Source: Pseudomonadota bacterium | Lineage (GTDB): Bacteria; Pseudomonadota; Gammaproteobacteria; Xanthomonadales; Rhodanobacteraceae | Direction of reading: 5' to 3' | DNA length: 35,417 nt | Assembly: GCA_021805685.1 (NCBI GenBank) | Contig: JAJZET010000283.1 | Location: 1-35,417, forward strand | Part shown: one piece after another, positions 9,829 through 20,486 of the stretch | How the letters are laid out: each line of letters opens with the position of its first letter | Numbering within the stretch: position 1 is the first letter of the stretch | Translations under genes and position numbers: made by a program | Notes under the pieces: model-generated | The model's database searches: none | Seen by the model: only the letters and a program-made list of their open reading frames with translations | Told to the model about the DNA's origin: nothing

Positions 9829-10365
9829 TCAGGCCTGGGAACCCTTGTAGCGCTCCACGCCGGCGAGGATCTCGGCCTTGGCCTCGTCGGCGCCGACCCA
9901 ACCGTCCACCTTGACCCACTTGCCCTTCTCCAGGTCCTTGTAGTGCTCGAAGAAGTGGCCGATGCGTTCCAGCCAGTGCGGCGAGACGCCCTTGATGTCG
10001 CTGATGTGGGCATAGCCCGGGAAGACCTTGGGCGAGGGGATCACCACCAGCTTCTCGTCGCTGCCGGCTTCGTCGGTCATCTTCAGCATGCCGACCGGGC
10101 GACAGCGGATCACCGAGCCCACGGTCAGCGGCAGCGGCAGGATCACCACCGCGTCCAGCGGATCGCCGTCGCCACCCAGCGTGCCGGGCACATAGCCGTA
10201 GTTGCAGGGGTAGCGCATCGGCGTGGAAAGGATGCGGTCGACGAAGATCGCGCCCGAGTCCTTGTCCACCTCGTACTTGACCGGCTCGGCATCCTTGGGG
10301 ATTTCGATGATGACGTTGATTTCGTCCGGCACGTTGCGGCCGGCGGGCACCAGATGCAGACCCAT
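9829..10365 (-). CDS. ppa: Inorganic pyrophosphatase (soluble, family I)
   Basis: 178 residues, typical of bacterial family I enzymes that hydrolyse cytosolic PPi to two phosphates with Mg2+. The signature DGDPLD (Asp66, 68, 71) is intact, with YEVDKDSGAIFVDR, STPMRYPCNYGYVPGT and the C-terminal WVKVDGWVGADEAKAEI. The ATG at 10365 has AAGGA six bases upstream. A membrane H+-pyrophosphatase and a PPi-using phosphofructokinase lie within 9 kb, so the cell has both a wasteful and two energy-saving ways to use PPi. This enzyme would compete with them for substrate. Confidence 0.97.
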   Translation of the reverse strand: MGLHLVPAGRNVPDEINVIIEIPKDAEPVKYEVDKDSGAIFVDRILSTPMRYPCNYGYVPGTLGGDGDPLDAVVILPLPLTVGSVIRCRPVGMLKMTDEAGSDEKLVVIPSPKVFPGYAHISDIKGVSPHWLERIGHFFEHYKDLEKGKWVKVDGWVGADEAKAEILAGVERYKGSQA

Positions 10366-10466
10366 GGGATGTCCTTGCGCGATAGTCAGGGGAAGTCAGC
10401 CCGCAAGGATACGGCAAAACGCTGCTGCAGTGCGTCAGCGAACGCTGAACATAGGGTCGAAACGCC

Positions 10467-11297
10467 CTAGTATGGCCGCTCGCGCAGCCACTTGGTGGCG
10501 ATCCACTTCTCGCCGCCCAGCACCGGCAGGCCGGCATGCAGCGAGCTGGTGTCGCCGCTTTCGTAGGCGAAATAGACGGCCGAACCGCGCAGTGCGGTCA
10601 CCGTGAGGCCGGCCGCCGGGAAGGCGGTGCCGCCGCCGGCCTCGGGCGTGTTGAGGTACATCACCACGCTGGCGATGCGCTGGCCGCCGCGTTCGGTGAC
10701 GGCGGCGAAGCCGGGCTGTTCCGGATCGAACCAGTCGTAGTGCGGCGTGTATTCCTGGCCGGGCAGGTAGTGCAGGATCTGCAGGCCTTCGCCGTGGCTC
10801 ACCGGGATCTCGAGCAGCCCGGCGATGCGCTGTTCGAGCTGCGCCACCAGCGGCAGTTCGCCCAGCTTGAAGAACATGCCGGCACTGGTGCGTCGGTGGT
10901 CGACCTGCAGGTTGCCGGTGGCGTCCACGGTGAGCGCGCGAGCCAGTCGGGGCCGCGCCAGCGCCACCAGTTCGTCGCATTCCTCGCCGGTTAGCAGGCC
11001 GTCGAGCACGCGCAGCGCAGGCTTGGTCACGCTGAGCGAAACGCGCACCTCGCGATCTGCGGCCATCGCCAGCGGCGCCTCCGGATGCCTGGTGCGACGC
11101 ACGAGTGGCGCATCGGCATCCGCAAGCAAGGTCGCCAGCGGCAACTTCAGCACCTCGGCCACCACGCTGCGGCTTTGCCGCGGGTCGTAGCCATGCGAGC
11201 GCATCAGTTCGACCACGGTGCGTGGGGCATGGCCGGCGCGGCTGGTGGCGAGTATCCACTCGCGCAATTCGGGGCTGATGACGGTGCGTGCGGTCAT
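10467..11297 (-). CDS. 2-oxoglutarate/Fe(II) dioxygenase, prolyl 4-hydroxylase-like
   Basis: 276 residues. The C-terminal half (from about residue 85) is a P4H domain with the full iron and cosubstrate set: His186-x-Asp188 in TPHYDWF, distal His254 in SSLHAGLPV, and the 2-oxoglutarate-binding Lys264 in GGEKWIATKW. The N-terminal 80 residues (ELREWILATSRAGHAPRTVVELMRSHGYDP) form a small helical region common to the bacterial members but without assigned function. The substrate could be prolyl residues in a protein; none can be named. It follows the S9 prolyl oligopeptidase by 64 bases on the same strand and precedes ppa by about 100 bases. No signal peptide is seen, so it is cytoplasmic. Confidence 0.88.
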   Translation of the reverse strand: MTARTVISPELREWILATSRAGHAPRTVVELMRSHGYDPRQSRSVVAEVLKLPLATLLADADAPLVRRTRHPEAPLAMAADREVRVSLSVTKPALRVLDGLLTGEECDELVALARPRLARALTVDATGNLQVDHRRTSAGMFFKLGELPLVAQLEQRIAGLLEIPVSHGEGLQILHYLPGQEYTPHYDWFDPEQPGFAAVTERGGQRIASVVMYLNTPEAGGGTAFPAAGLTVTALRGSAVYFAYESGDTSSLHAGLPVLGGEKWIATKWLRERPY

Positions 11298-11361
11298 GGT
11301 GCGAGGCAGGTCGTGGATGGGCCCAAGCTTACTTCACGGGACCTGGAACCCCGGTGGCGGT

Positions 11362-13479
11362 TTACCTCAACGTGTTCCACAGGAAGTCGTACACCATCGC
11401 GTGCATGTGGGCAGACTGCCGGTTGTCCGCACCGGTGCCGTGGCCACCTTCGAGGTTCTCGTAGAACCACACGTTGGGGATGCCCATGCCCTCCATCTTG
11501 GCCGCCATCTTGCGCGCCTGCGCCGGGCCCACGCGGTCGTCGCTGGTGGTGGTGTAGAACAGCACGGGCGGATAGTGCATGCCCTTGTGCAGGTTCTGGT
11601 AGGGCGAGAAGGTCTTCATGAAGGCCCATTGCTCCGGGTCGTCGGGGTTGCCGAACTCCGCGACCCACGAGGCGCCGGCGTCGAGGTGGGTGTAGCGCTT
11701 CATGTCGAGCAGCGGCACTTCGCAGGCGATCGCGCCGAACAGCTGCGGGTAGTGGGTGAGCATGTTGCCCATCAGCAGGCCGCCATTGCTGCCGCCTTCG
11801 GCGCCGAGGTGGCGGGCGGAGGTGACGCCGCGCCTGACCAGGTCCGCCGCCACCGCGGCAAAGTCCTGGTACGCCTTCGGGCGGTTGGCCTGCAGGGCGG
11901 CCTGGTGCCAGGCCGGGCCGTATTCGCCGCCGCCGCGGATGTTGGCGATCACGTACACGCCGCCGCGGTCCAGCCAGGCACGACCGATGGCGCCGCTGTA
12001 GGACGGCTGCAGCGAGACCTCGAAGCCGCCGTAGCCGTAGAGCAGGGTGCGGTGGCTGCCGTCGAGCTTCATGTCCTTGGGCGCGATCTCGAAGTAGGGC
12101 ACCCGGGTACCGTCCTTCGAGGTGGCGAAGTGCTGGCTCACGCTGAATCTGGAGGCATCGAAGAAGGCGGGCTGGTGCTTGATCGCCTCCGCCGCGCCCT
12201 GGCCCAGCACGCCGCGTTCCAGCGTGGGCGGGGTGAGGAAGCCGGTGACGGTGAGCCAGTATTCGTCGCTGTGGTCGGGATCGGTATCGACCACGTCCAC
12301 CGTGCTCATCGCCGGAGCACCCGGCATGGCCTCGCGCTGCCATTCGCCTGCCTGCGGAGTGAGCACCTCCAGCCTGCTTTGCACGTCGTGCAGTTCGTCG
12401 AGGATGAGGTGGTGCCGCGTCCACGCGTAATAGGAGAGTGCGGTATGCGCATCGGGCCGGAACAGCACGGTGAAGGTGCGCTTGCCAGCCATGAAGTCGT
12501 CGAACCGTGTGGCGATCAGCGCGCCGCCGGGATAGGTTGCGCCGCCCACCGTCCACGGCGAGCGCAGCGTCACCAGCAGCCATTCGCGATGGGCATCGGG
12601 GCTGGCGTCGCTGGGAACGTCGAGCTTCACCAGCTTGCCGTCCTTGCGCAGGTAGGTCTCGCCGTGGAAGAAGTCGGTGGCCACATGCACGAAGTCGCGC
12701 TCGTAACCGGGCGTGAGGTCGCGATAGGCGCTTACCGCGAGATCGCCGGGCTTGCCTTCGTACACGGTGGTCGCGCTGGCCAGTGGCGTGCCGCGCGTCC
12801 ATTCCTTGGCGATGCGCGGGTAACTGGACCGGGTCATCGAGCCGGGGCCGAAGTCGGTGCCGACGTAGATGTGGTCCTGGTCGATCCAGCCGACCTGGGT
12901 CTTGGCGATCGGCAGTTCGAAGCCGCCCTTGACGAAGGACTTGGTGCGGGTGTCGAACTCACGCACCTCCACCGCGTCGCCGCCGTCGGGCGACAGCGAG
13001 AGCAGGCAGCGCGTGTAGGCGGGTCTCAGGCACTGTGCGCCCTTGAACACCCAGCGCTTGCCTTCGGCCTTGTTCAACGCATCCACGTCCAGCACGGTTT
13101 CCCACTTCGGGTCCGCCTTGCGGTATTCGTCCAGCGTGGTGCGCCGCCAGAGCCCGCGTGGGTGATCCTTGTCCTGCCAGAAGTTGTACAGGTATTCGCC
13201 CATGCGGCTCACGTAGGGGATGCGCGCGTCGGAGTCGAGCACCTCGAGGACCTGGTTGCGCGTGCGGTCGAACTCCGGGGAGCTGGCGAAGGCCTTCTCC
13301 GTGATCGCGTTTTGCCGCTTGACCCAATCCATCGCGCGTGCACCGTGGGTGGCCTCCAGCCACAGGTAGGGATCGTCCTTGCTGGCGGGCGTCTTGGCGG
13401 ACGTGGCGTGGGCGGTATTCATGCCGCCCAGTGTGACGCCCAGCGCAAGCGCCAGCCAGCGGGAAGTCTTGCTAGTCAT
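11362..13479 (-). CDS. Prolyl oligopeptidase family serine peptidase (S9), exported
   Basis: 705 residues from the ATG at 13479, with AGGAG six bases upstream. A signal peptide (SRWLALALGVTLGGMNTAHA) predicts export to the periplasm. The mature part starts with the prolyl-oligopeptidase N-terminal DDPYLWLEATHGARAMDWV, followed by a seven-bladed propeller region (about 80-420) and an alpha/beta hydrolase domain. The catalytic triad is visible: Ser564 in GGSNGG, Asp648 in TSDDRV and His680 in EGGHG; ANIRGGGEYGPAWH is also conserved. Such enzymes cut short peptides after proline. The long frame continues to 13548 but lacks a start with a ribosome site. It is followed on the same strand by the P4H-like gene, a proline-themed pair. 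Confidence 0.93.
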   Translation of the reverse strand: MTSKTSRWLALALGVTLGGMNTAHATSAKTPASKDDPYLWLEATHGARAMDWVKRQNAITEKAFASSPEFDRTRNQVLEVLDSDARIPYVSRMGEYLYNFWQDKDHPRGLWRRTTLDEYRKADPKWETVLDVDALNKAEGKRWVFKGAQCLRPAYTRCLLSLSPDGGDAVEVREFDTRTKSFVKGGFELPIAKTQVGWIDQDHIYVGTDFGPGSMTRSSYPRIAKEWTRGTPLASATTVYEGKPGDLAVSAYRDLTPGYERDFVHVATDFFHGETYLRKDGKLVKLDVPSDASPDAHREWLLVTLRSPWTVGGATYPGGALIATRFDDFMAGKRTFTVLFRPDAHTALSYYAWTRHHLILDELHDVQSRLEVLTPQAGEWQREAMPGAPAMSTVDVVDTDPDHSDEYWLTVTGFLTPPTLERGVLGQGAAEAIKHQPAFFDASRFSVSQHFATSKDGTRVPYFEIAPKDMKLDGSHRTLLYGYGGFEVSLQPSYSGAIGRAWLDRGGVYVIANIRGGGEYGPAWHQAALQANRPKAYQDFAAVAADLVRRGVTSARHLGAEGGSNGGLLMGNMLTHYPQLFGAIACEVPLLDMKRYTHLDAGASWVAEFGNPDDPEQWAFMKTFSPYQNLHKGMHYPPVLFYTTTSDDRVGPAQARKMAAKMEGMGIPNVWFYENLEGGHGTGADNRQSAHMHAMVYDFLWNTLR

Positions 13480-13573
13480 GGAAGCTCCTGGTCGGATCGT
13501 CGCTGGGTTGCCGCGAAGGCCCGAGTCTGGCCGTGCGGCGCGGCGCACGCCTGTGGCTGAAGTCAGGGGCCCG

Positions 13574-13606
13574 AAAAGCGACAGGCCCCGCGAGCGGGGC
13601 CTGTCG
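13574..13606 (-). terminator. Intrinsic terminator of hppA
   Basis: Read leftward: CGACAGGCCCC, loop GCTCGC, GGGGCCTGTCG, then CTTTTC. The 11-pair stem starts 15 bases after the hppA stop codon. Confidence 0.88.
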
Positions 13607-13620
13607 TCGTGGCGGGACGC

Positions 13621-15651
<2,031 letters not shown>

Positions 15652-15940
15652 CGGAGCCTCCCCATGGTTGTAATGGCCGTCCGGAGCGGGCGGTCGAGGG
15701 GAGTATAGGCAGAGCCTCGTGCACATTCTGTTGTGCGGCGCAGCGCGCGGCCTGCTGGTGACGCTCCGTGGTCAATATCCGGCGTGCTGCGGTCATGGAG
15801 TGGCCGATCTCAACCTGACGCAGGTTCGCGAAAGCGTGCTACCGCGATGTCACATGGTTTTCCCTGGCAACTGCGGCAAGGCCGGCTGTCGGAAAAGTCC
15901 GGTGCAAGCTTTTCGTCTCCATGCTGCCCGCCTGGTCGCG
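15652..15940 (-). other. hppA leader / pfkB-hppA intergenic region
   Basis: 289 bases without a credible gene. It holds a TATACT (minus strand, 15702-15707) that may be the hppA -10, without a good -35, and a perfect AACCTG-ACG-CAGGTT dyad at 15812-15826. No U-tailed hairpin follows pfkB, so read-through from pfp-pfkB into hppA is possible. Confidence 0.45.
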
Positions 15941-16873
15941 TCAACGCGTGTCGGCGGGCCTTCGGTACAGCCGTTCCACGTCCTCCGGACGGCACAGCTG
16001 GGTGCCGGCGGCGAGCAGCGCGGCTGCACCCGCTGCAATGCCGTAGCGCGCGGCCTCACGCAGGTCCAGGCCGCGGATCAATCCCACCAGGACGCCGGCC
16101 AGCATGGAATCCCCGGCGCCCACGGCAGTCTTTGCCGGGACCTGCACGGCGGGCAGGCGTTCGACCCCTTGCGTGCTCGCCAGCAGCGCCCCGCGCGCAC
16201 CGAGGGATACGATCGCGACCTCGCAGCGCCCCTGCTCGATCAGGCCGCGTGCCGCTTGTTCTTCCTCGCGTTCGCCCTGCACCGGGTGGCCGAGCAGGCC
16301 TTCCAGCTCGCCCATGCTGGGCTTCAGCAAGTGGACGCCGGTTCCGGCGTGCCGCAGCGCCGGTCCGGAAGTGTCCAGCACCAGGCGGACGCCGAGTCGC
16401 CCGGCCAGATCCCCGACGTGCGCGTAGAAATCCTCGGGAGCGCCGCGGGGCAGGCTGCCGCTGGCGACGATGAAGTCGGCGCCAGCGGCAGCGGTTGCCA
16501 GCGCATCGAGGCAGCGCTGCTGGTCGGGGCCACCGATCTCCGGGCCGGGGAGGATGAAGCGGTATTGCTGGCCGCTTTCGCGCTCGGCGACGTTGAGGCT
16601 CTCGCGCGTGAATCCCTTGATCGGGACGGCCACATGCGCAACGCCTTCCTGCCGCAGCAGGTCACCGATCAGCTCGCCTGCGGCGCCACCCGCCGGAAAT
16701 ACCGCGCGGGCATCGACGCCAAGGGCGTGAACCACCCTGGCGACGTTGATGCCGCCGCCGCCCGGATCGTAGCGCGGTGCATCGCAGCGCAACTTCCGCT
16801 CGGGCTCGATCCGCTGGATCGACGTCGCGATATCCAGCGCCGGGTTCATCGTCAGCGTGACGATTCTCGCCAT
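15941..16873 (-). CDS. pfkB: 6-phosphofructokinase II (PfkB, ATP-dependent)
   Basis: 310 residues of the ribokinase/PfkB fold and closely like E. coli Pfk-2 along its length: MARIVTLTMNPALDIAT, ERKLRCDAPRYDPGGGGINVAR (sugar-phosphate binding), AVFPAGGAAGE, SGQQYRF, LPRGAPEDFY, LKPSMGELE, VSLGARGALL and the PfkB signature TAVGAGDSML, where Asp of GAGD is the catalytic base. It phosphorylates fructose 6-phosphate with ATP in glycolysis. Tagatose-6-phosphate or fructose-1-phosphate kinases are relatives, but KLRC and GGGGINVAR favour Pfk-2. GGAGG sits seven bases before the ATG. The stop of pfp lies 26 bases upstream, so both kinds of phosphofructokinase appear to share a transcript. Confidence 0.92.
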   Translation of the reverse strand: MARIVTLTMNPALDIATSIQRIEPERKLRCDAPRYDPGGGGINVARVVHALGVDARAVFPAGGAAGELIGDLLRQEGVAHVAVPIKGFTRESLNVAERESGQQYRFILPGPEIGGPDQQRCLDALATAAAGADFIVASGSLPRGAPEDFYAHVGDLAGRLGVRLVLDTSGPALRHAGTGVHLLKPSMGELEGLLGHPVQGEREEEQAARGLIEQGRCEVAIVSLGARGALLASTQGVERLPAVQVPAKTAVGAGDSMLAGVLVGLIRGLDLREAARYGIAAGAAALLAAGTQLCRPEDVERLYRRPADTR

Positions 16874-16899
16874 GGCGGCCTCCGCTGGCCGTGGATCGA

Positions 16900-18168
16900 T
16901 CAGTGTTCGAAAGTCGGCAGCTTCTTCGTCACGCTGGTGTTCTTCAGGCGTCCGTACATCGGCAGCCCGTCGCGCCCGTGCGGCGGGTGCGCCTCGCCCT
17001 GGATCAGCGGGGCGAGATAGCGCCTTGCGGCTGCGGTGATGCCGAAGCCGTCGCGGGTGAGGAAACTGCCCGGCATCTTCTTCTCGCGGTTGGCGATCTT
17101 GTGCAGCGCCGCCGGTTCGACTTTCCAGCGGTACGGCGCATCGCTGCTGCGCACGATCACCGGCATCACTGCGTTCATGCCGGCCAGCGCGTAGTCCACG
17201 GCGGCCTGTCCCACCGCGTAGGCCTGTTCGGCGTCGGTCTTGGATGCCAGGTGGCGTGCAGAGCGCTGCAGGTAGTCGGGCAGCGCCCAGTGGTACTTGT
17301 AGCCCAGCTTTTCCTTCACCAGCGCGGCCAGCACCGGCGCCACGCCGCCCAACTGCGAGTGACCGAATGCGTCGCGTGTGCCCGCCTCGGCGAGAAACTG
17401 TCCCTCGGCATTGCGGATGCCTTCGGAGGCGACCACGGTGCACCAGCCCACGCGTTCCACCGTGGCTTTGACCTTGGCCAGGAAGGCCTGTTCGTCGAAC
17501 ACGCGCTCGGGGAACAGGATGATGTGCGGCGGCGCATCCGCGCCTTCGCCGGCCAGGCCGGCAGCTGCGGCGATCCAGCCTGCATGGCGACCCATCACCT
17601 CGAGGATGAATACCTTGGTGGACGTGTTGGCCATCGAGGCGACGTCCAGGCTGGCTTCCAGCGTGGACACCGCGGTGTACTTCGCCACCGAGCCGAAGCC
17701 GGGGCAGCAGTCGGTGACGGCGAGGTCGTTGTCCACCGTCTTCGGCACGCCGATGCAGCGGATGTCGTAGTCCATGGCCTTGCCCAGCTGCGAGATCTTC
17801 AGCGCGGTGTCGGCCGAGTCGTTGCCGCCGTTGTAGAGGAACCAGCGGATGTCGTGCGCGCGGAACACCTCGATCAGGCGCTCGTACTCGGCGCGGTTCG
17901 CTTCCAGCGACTTGAGCTTGTAGCGGCAGCTGCCGAACGCACCGCCGGGGGTGTGGCGCAATGCCGCAACGGCGGTCCTCGTTTCCTTGGTGGTGTCGAT
18001 CAGTTCCTCGCGCAGCGCGCCGAGGATGCCGTTGCGTGCGGCGTACACCTGGACACCCTTCGCGCGCGCCGCTTCGATCACGCCGGCCGCGGTGGCGTTG
18101 ATCACGGCGGTGACGCCGCCGGACTGGGCATAGAGCAGGCGGCCGGATAAGGCGGTGCGGGTCGGCAT
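16900..18168 (-). CDS. pfp: PPi-dependent 6-phosphofructokinase (diphosphate-fructose-6-phosphate 1-phosphotransferase)
   Basis: 422 residues from the ATG at 18168 (AGGAG six bases before). It has the PFK-A fold: YAQSGGVTAVINATAAGV at the N-terminus, a donor site NGGNDSADTALKI, the catalytic loop GVPKTVDNDL and EVMGRHAGWIAA. The Lys of PKTVDND (Gly in ATP enzymes) and a residue other than Gly after GG in the donor loop are known marks of PPi users; here that position is Asn rather than the common Asp. The reaction is reversible and serves glycolysis and gluconeogenesis. Together with hppA this fits PPi-linked sugar metabolism as described for Xanthomonas and methylotrophs. It is transcribed with pfkB and divergently from adk. 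Confidence 0.93.
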   Translation of the reverse strand: MPTRTALSGRLLYAQSGGVTAVINATAAGVIEAARAKGVQVYAARNGILGALREELIDTTKETRTAVAALRHTPGGAFGSCRYKLKSLEANRAEYERLIEVFRAHDIRWFLYNGGNDSADTALKISQLGKAMDYDIRCIGVPKTVDNDLAVTDCCPGFGSVAKYTAVSTLEASLDVASMANTSTKVFILEVMGRHAGWIAAAAGLAGEGADAPPHIILFPERVFDEQAFLAKVKATVERVGWCTVVASEGIRNAEGQFLAEAGTRDAFGHSQLGGVAPVLAALVKEKLGYKYHWALPDYLQRSARHLASKTDAEQAYAVGQAAVDYALAGMNAVMPVIVRSSDAPYRWKVEPAALHKIANREKKMPGSFLTRDGFGITAAARRYLAPLIQGEAHPPHGRDGLPMYGRLKNTSVTKKLPTFEH

Positions 18169-18240
18169 GGCGATCTCCTGGCGTGGGGGTCCAGTATTGC
18201 GCCAATGCGACGCAGGCCGGTACTTCGGCGCCGTTTCCGT

Positions 18241-18270
18241 TTGACGACAATGGCCTTCAAACGCTACCGT
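18241..18270 (+). promoter_or_regulatory. Candidate adk promoter
   Basis: TTGACG (18241-18246), an 18-base spacer and TACCGT (18265-18270) read toward adk. The -35 is strong, the -10 weak, as is common in GC-rich gammaproteobacteria. Confidence 0.4.
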
Positions 18271-18322
18271 GAAAGCCATTTCCCAGGGAATCGGCGGCCG
18301 TCCGCCGCCATTGTGGAGCGAT

Positions 18323-18907
18323 ATGCGACTCGTGCTACTCGGTGCGCCCGGTTCGGGCAAGGGCACCCAGGCCGCCCGGCTGAAGAACGACCTGGGCGTG
18401 CCGCACATCTCCACCGGCGACATGCTGCGCGCGGCCGTGGCCGCGGGCACGCCCACCGGGCTGAAGGCCAAGGCGGTGATGGACGCCGGCAAGCTGGTCT
18501 CCGACGACATCCTGCTGGCCATGCTGGAAGAGCGCCTGGCCCAACCCGACGCGAACAACGGCTTCATCCTCGACGGCTACCCGCGCAACCTCGCGCAGGC
18601 CGACGCGCTCGACCACCTGCTCGCCCGCATCGGTCAGCCGCTGGACGCGGTGGTCAAGCTGGAGGTGCCGAACGAGGCGATCATCGGCCGCTGCGAGATC
18701 CGCTACGCCGCTGAGCACCGCAAGGACGACGATCCGGCGGTGGTGCGCGACCGCCTCAAGGTCTACGCCGAGCAGACCGCGCCGGTGGCGGATTTCTACG
18801 CCAAACGCGGCACGCTGCAGGTCGTCGACGGCGTGGGCGAGCTGGACGAGGTCACCGCCCGCGTGAAACGCGCGCTCAGGGCCGAAGCGGCGGCTGCCAA
18901 CGGCTGA
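18323..18907 (+). CDS. adk: Adenylate kinase, short form
   Basis: 194 residues from the ATG at 18323 (GGAG six bases before). It interconverts 2 ADP with ATP and AMP. Visible are the P-loop GAPGSGKGTQ (residues 7-16), the AMP site STGDMLR, DGYPRN and the C-terminal TAPVADFYAKRGTL. The LID region is the short type: RCEIRYAAEHRKDDDPAVVRDRL, without the 27-residue insert of E. coli Adk, as in Xanthomonas. The two nucleotide-binding Arg of this stretch are kept, although its usual IAG between them reads CEI. It is divergent from pfp-pfkB. In a PPi-based metabolism Adk balances the AMP made by PPi-yielding reactions. Confidence 0.95.
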   Translation: MRLVLLGAPGSGKGTQAARLKNDLGVPHISTGDMLRAAVAAGTPTGLKAKAVMDAGKLVSDDILLAMLEERLAQPDANNGFILDGYPRNLAQADALDHLLARIGQPLDAVVKLEVPNEAIIGRCEIRYAAEHRKDDDPAVVRDRLKVYAEQTAPVADFYAKRGTLQVVDGVGELDEVTARVKRALRAEAAAANG

Positions 18908-18934
18908 GGCCGCTTTCACCCGCTCCCGGTCGGA

Positions 18935-19065
18935 GAGTGGGTCGGGACGAGCGCCGGGCGGAGCGGATCCGTCCGGATCCGCGAAACCTCACGCCCCTGC
19001 CAGTTCCGCGCCCTCACGCAAGTCCCACACCCTCGCCCCCAGCCCCTCTCCCGGCGGGAGAGGGG
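18935..19065. repeat. Intergenic hairpin repeat region (Xanthomonad CCCTCTCCC type)
   Basis: Two strong dyads lie between adk and mpl: GCGGATCCG-TC-CGGATCCGC (18963-18982) and CCCCTCTCCC-GGC-GGGAGAGGGG (19043-19065). The second, with its flank CCTCGCCCCCAGC, is the dispersed element that yields spurious 'SPLPPGEGLG' translations throughout Xanthomonadales genomes; the false frame here reads PLPPGEGLGARV. The first may end adk transcription, although it has no U tract. Confidence 0.65.
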
Positions 19066-19099
19066 AGCAAGCATCGGCGAGAGGAATGGGTTTCACGAC

Positions 19100-20455
19100 A
19101 TGCGTCTGCACATCCTCGGCATCTGCGGCACCTTCATGGGCGGCGTCGCCGCGCTGGCGCGCGAACTGGGACATGACGTCGAAGGCTCCGACGCCAACGT
19201 CTACCCGCCAATGAGTACGCAGCTCGAAGCGCTGGGCATCCGCCTGATGGACGGCTATGCGGCGGATCACCTCGAGCCCGCGCCCGACCTCGTGGTGGTG
19301 GGCAACGCGATGACCCGTGGCAACCCGGCGATCGAATACATGCTCGACGCGCAGCTGCGTTACATCTCCGGCCCGCAATGGCTGGGCGAGACGCTGCTGC
19401 CGGGACGCGAGGTGCTGGCGGTGGCCGGCACGCACGGCAAGACCACCACCACCAGCCTGCTGGCGCATCTGCTCGAGAGCGCCGGCCTGGCGCCTGGCTT
19501 CCTGATCGGCGGCGTGCCGGGCAATTTCGGTGTCTCCGCGCGGCTGGGCGCGGGCAAGCCGTTCGTGATCGAGGCGGACGAGTACGACACCGCGTTCTTC
19601 GACAAGCGCTCGAAGTTCGTGCACTACCGTCCGCGCATCGCCATCCTCAACAACCTCGAATACGACCACGCGGACATCTTCCCCGACGTGGCGGCGATCC
19701 AGCGCCAGTTCCACCATCTGGTGCGCACGGTACCGGGCAACGGACGGCTGATCGTCAACGCCCACGACGAGCGCCTCGCCGAGGTGCTGGCGATGGGCTG
19801 CTGGACGCCGGTGCAGAGCTTCGGCATCGGCTGCGGCGATTGGCAGGCCGAACTGGTCGAGGCGGATGGCAGCGCGTTCCGCGTGTTGCGGGGCGGCGAG
19901 TTGCTGGGCGAGGTGCGCTGGTCGCTGCTGGGCAACCACAGCGTGATGAACGCGCTGGCTGCGCTGGCCGCGGCGAGCGCGGCAGGCGCCGATCCACGCG
20001 CATTGCTGCCTGCCTTCGCCGGCTTCGAGAGCGTGAAGCGGCGCATGGAGCTGGTGGGCGACGTGGGCGGCGTGCGCGTGTACGACGATTTCGCGCACCA
20101 CCCCACCGCGATTGCCACCACGCTGGCCGGCCTGCGCGCCAAGGTGGGCGAGGCGCGCATCGTGGTGGCCCTGGAGCCGCGTTCCAATTCGATGCGGCTG
20201 GGCGCGCATGCCGAGGCGCTGGCGCCCTCGCTGGCGGATGCCGATGCGGTGCTGTTCCTGCATCGCCCCGGACTGCCATGGGATGCGCAGCGCGTCATCG
20301 ATGCCCTGCACGGCCGCGGCAGCACCGCGGCCAGCGTCGATGGGTTGCTGGCGGCGCTGCGCGTCGAGGTGCGGCCGGGCGACCACGTGGTGTTCATGTC
20401 CAACGGTGGCTTCGAGGGCGCGCCGCGGCGTTTCGCTGCATCGCTGGCGCGCTGA
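19100..20455 (+). CDS. mpl: UDP-N-acetylmuramate:L-alanyl-gamma-D-glutamyl-meso-diaminopimelate ligase
   Basis: 451 residues, normal for Mpl, which joins recycled murein tripeptide to UDP-MurNAc in the cytoplasm. It has the Mur ligase plan: N-terminal UDP-binding domain (MRLHILGICGTFMGGVAALA), the central ATPase with P-loop AGTHGKTTTTSLL (about 108-120), EADEYDTAFFDKRSKFVHYRPRIAILNNLEYDHADIF, and the C-terminal domain with DDFAHHPTAI and EPRSNSMRLG. The GTFMGG and EYDTAFFDKRSKF blocks set Mpl apart from MurC. The ATG at 19100 lacks a strong ribosome site. It converges with the GT2 gene, 31 bases between stops, with no hairpin seen there. The enzyme spares new peptide synthesis by reusing wall fragments. 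Confidence 0.96.
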   Translation: MRLHILGICGTFMGGVAALARELGHDVEGSDANVYPPMSTQLEALGIRLMDGYAADHLEPAPDLVVVGNAMTRGNPAIEYMLDAQLRYISGPQWLGETLLPGREVLAVAGTHGKTTTTSLLAHLLESAGLAPGFLIGGVPGNFGVSARLGAGKPFVIEADEYDTAFFDKRSKFVHYRPRIAILNNLEYDHADIFPDVAAIQRQFHHLVRTVPGNGRLIVNAHDERLAEVLAMGCWTPVQSFGIGCGDWQAELVEADGSAFRVLRGGELLGEVRWSLLGNHSVMNALAALAAASAAGADPRALLPAFAGFESVKRRMELVGDVGGVRVYDDFAHHPTAIATTLAGLRAKVGEARIVVALEPRSNSMRLGAHAEALAPSLADADAVLFLHRPGLPWDAQRVIDALHGRGSTAASVDGLLAALRVEVRPGDHVVFMSNGGFEGAPRRFAASLAR

Positions 20456-20486
20456 GCGGGTCGGAAGCCCCGCGTCCGCCGGTGCG

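Noticed and set aside
8558-10537. 659-residue fusion reading through to the ppa region
   Set aside because: Only the part from 9574 down matches a protein family; the upstream part overlaps ppa and its terminator in another frame.
11218-13560. 780-residue open frame on the plus strand
   Set aside because: Antisense to the clearly real S9 peptidase with its full catalytic triad; no domain is visible.
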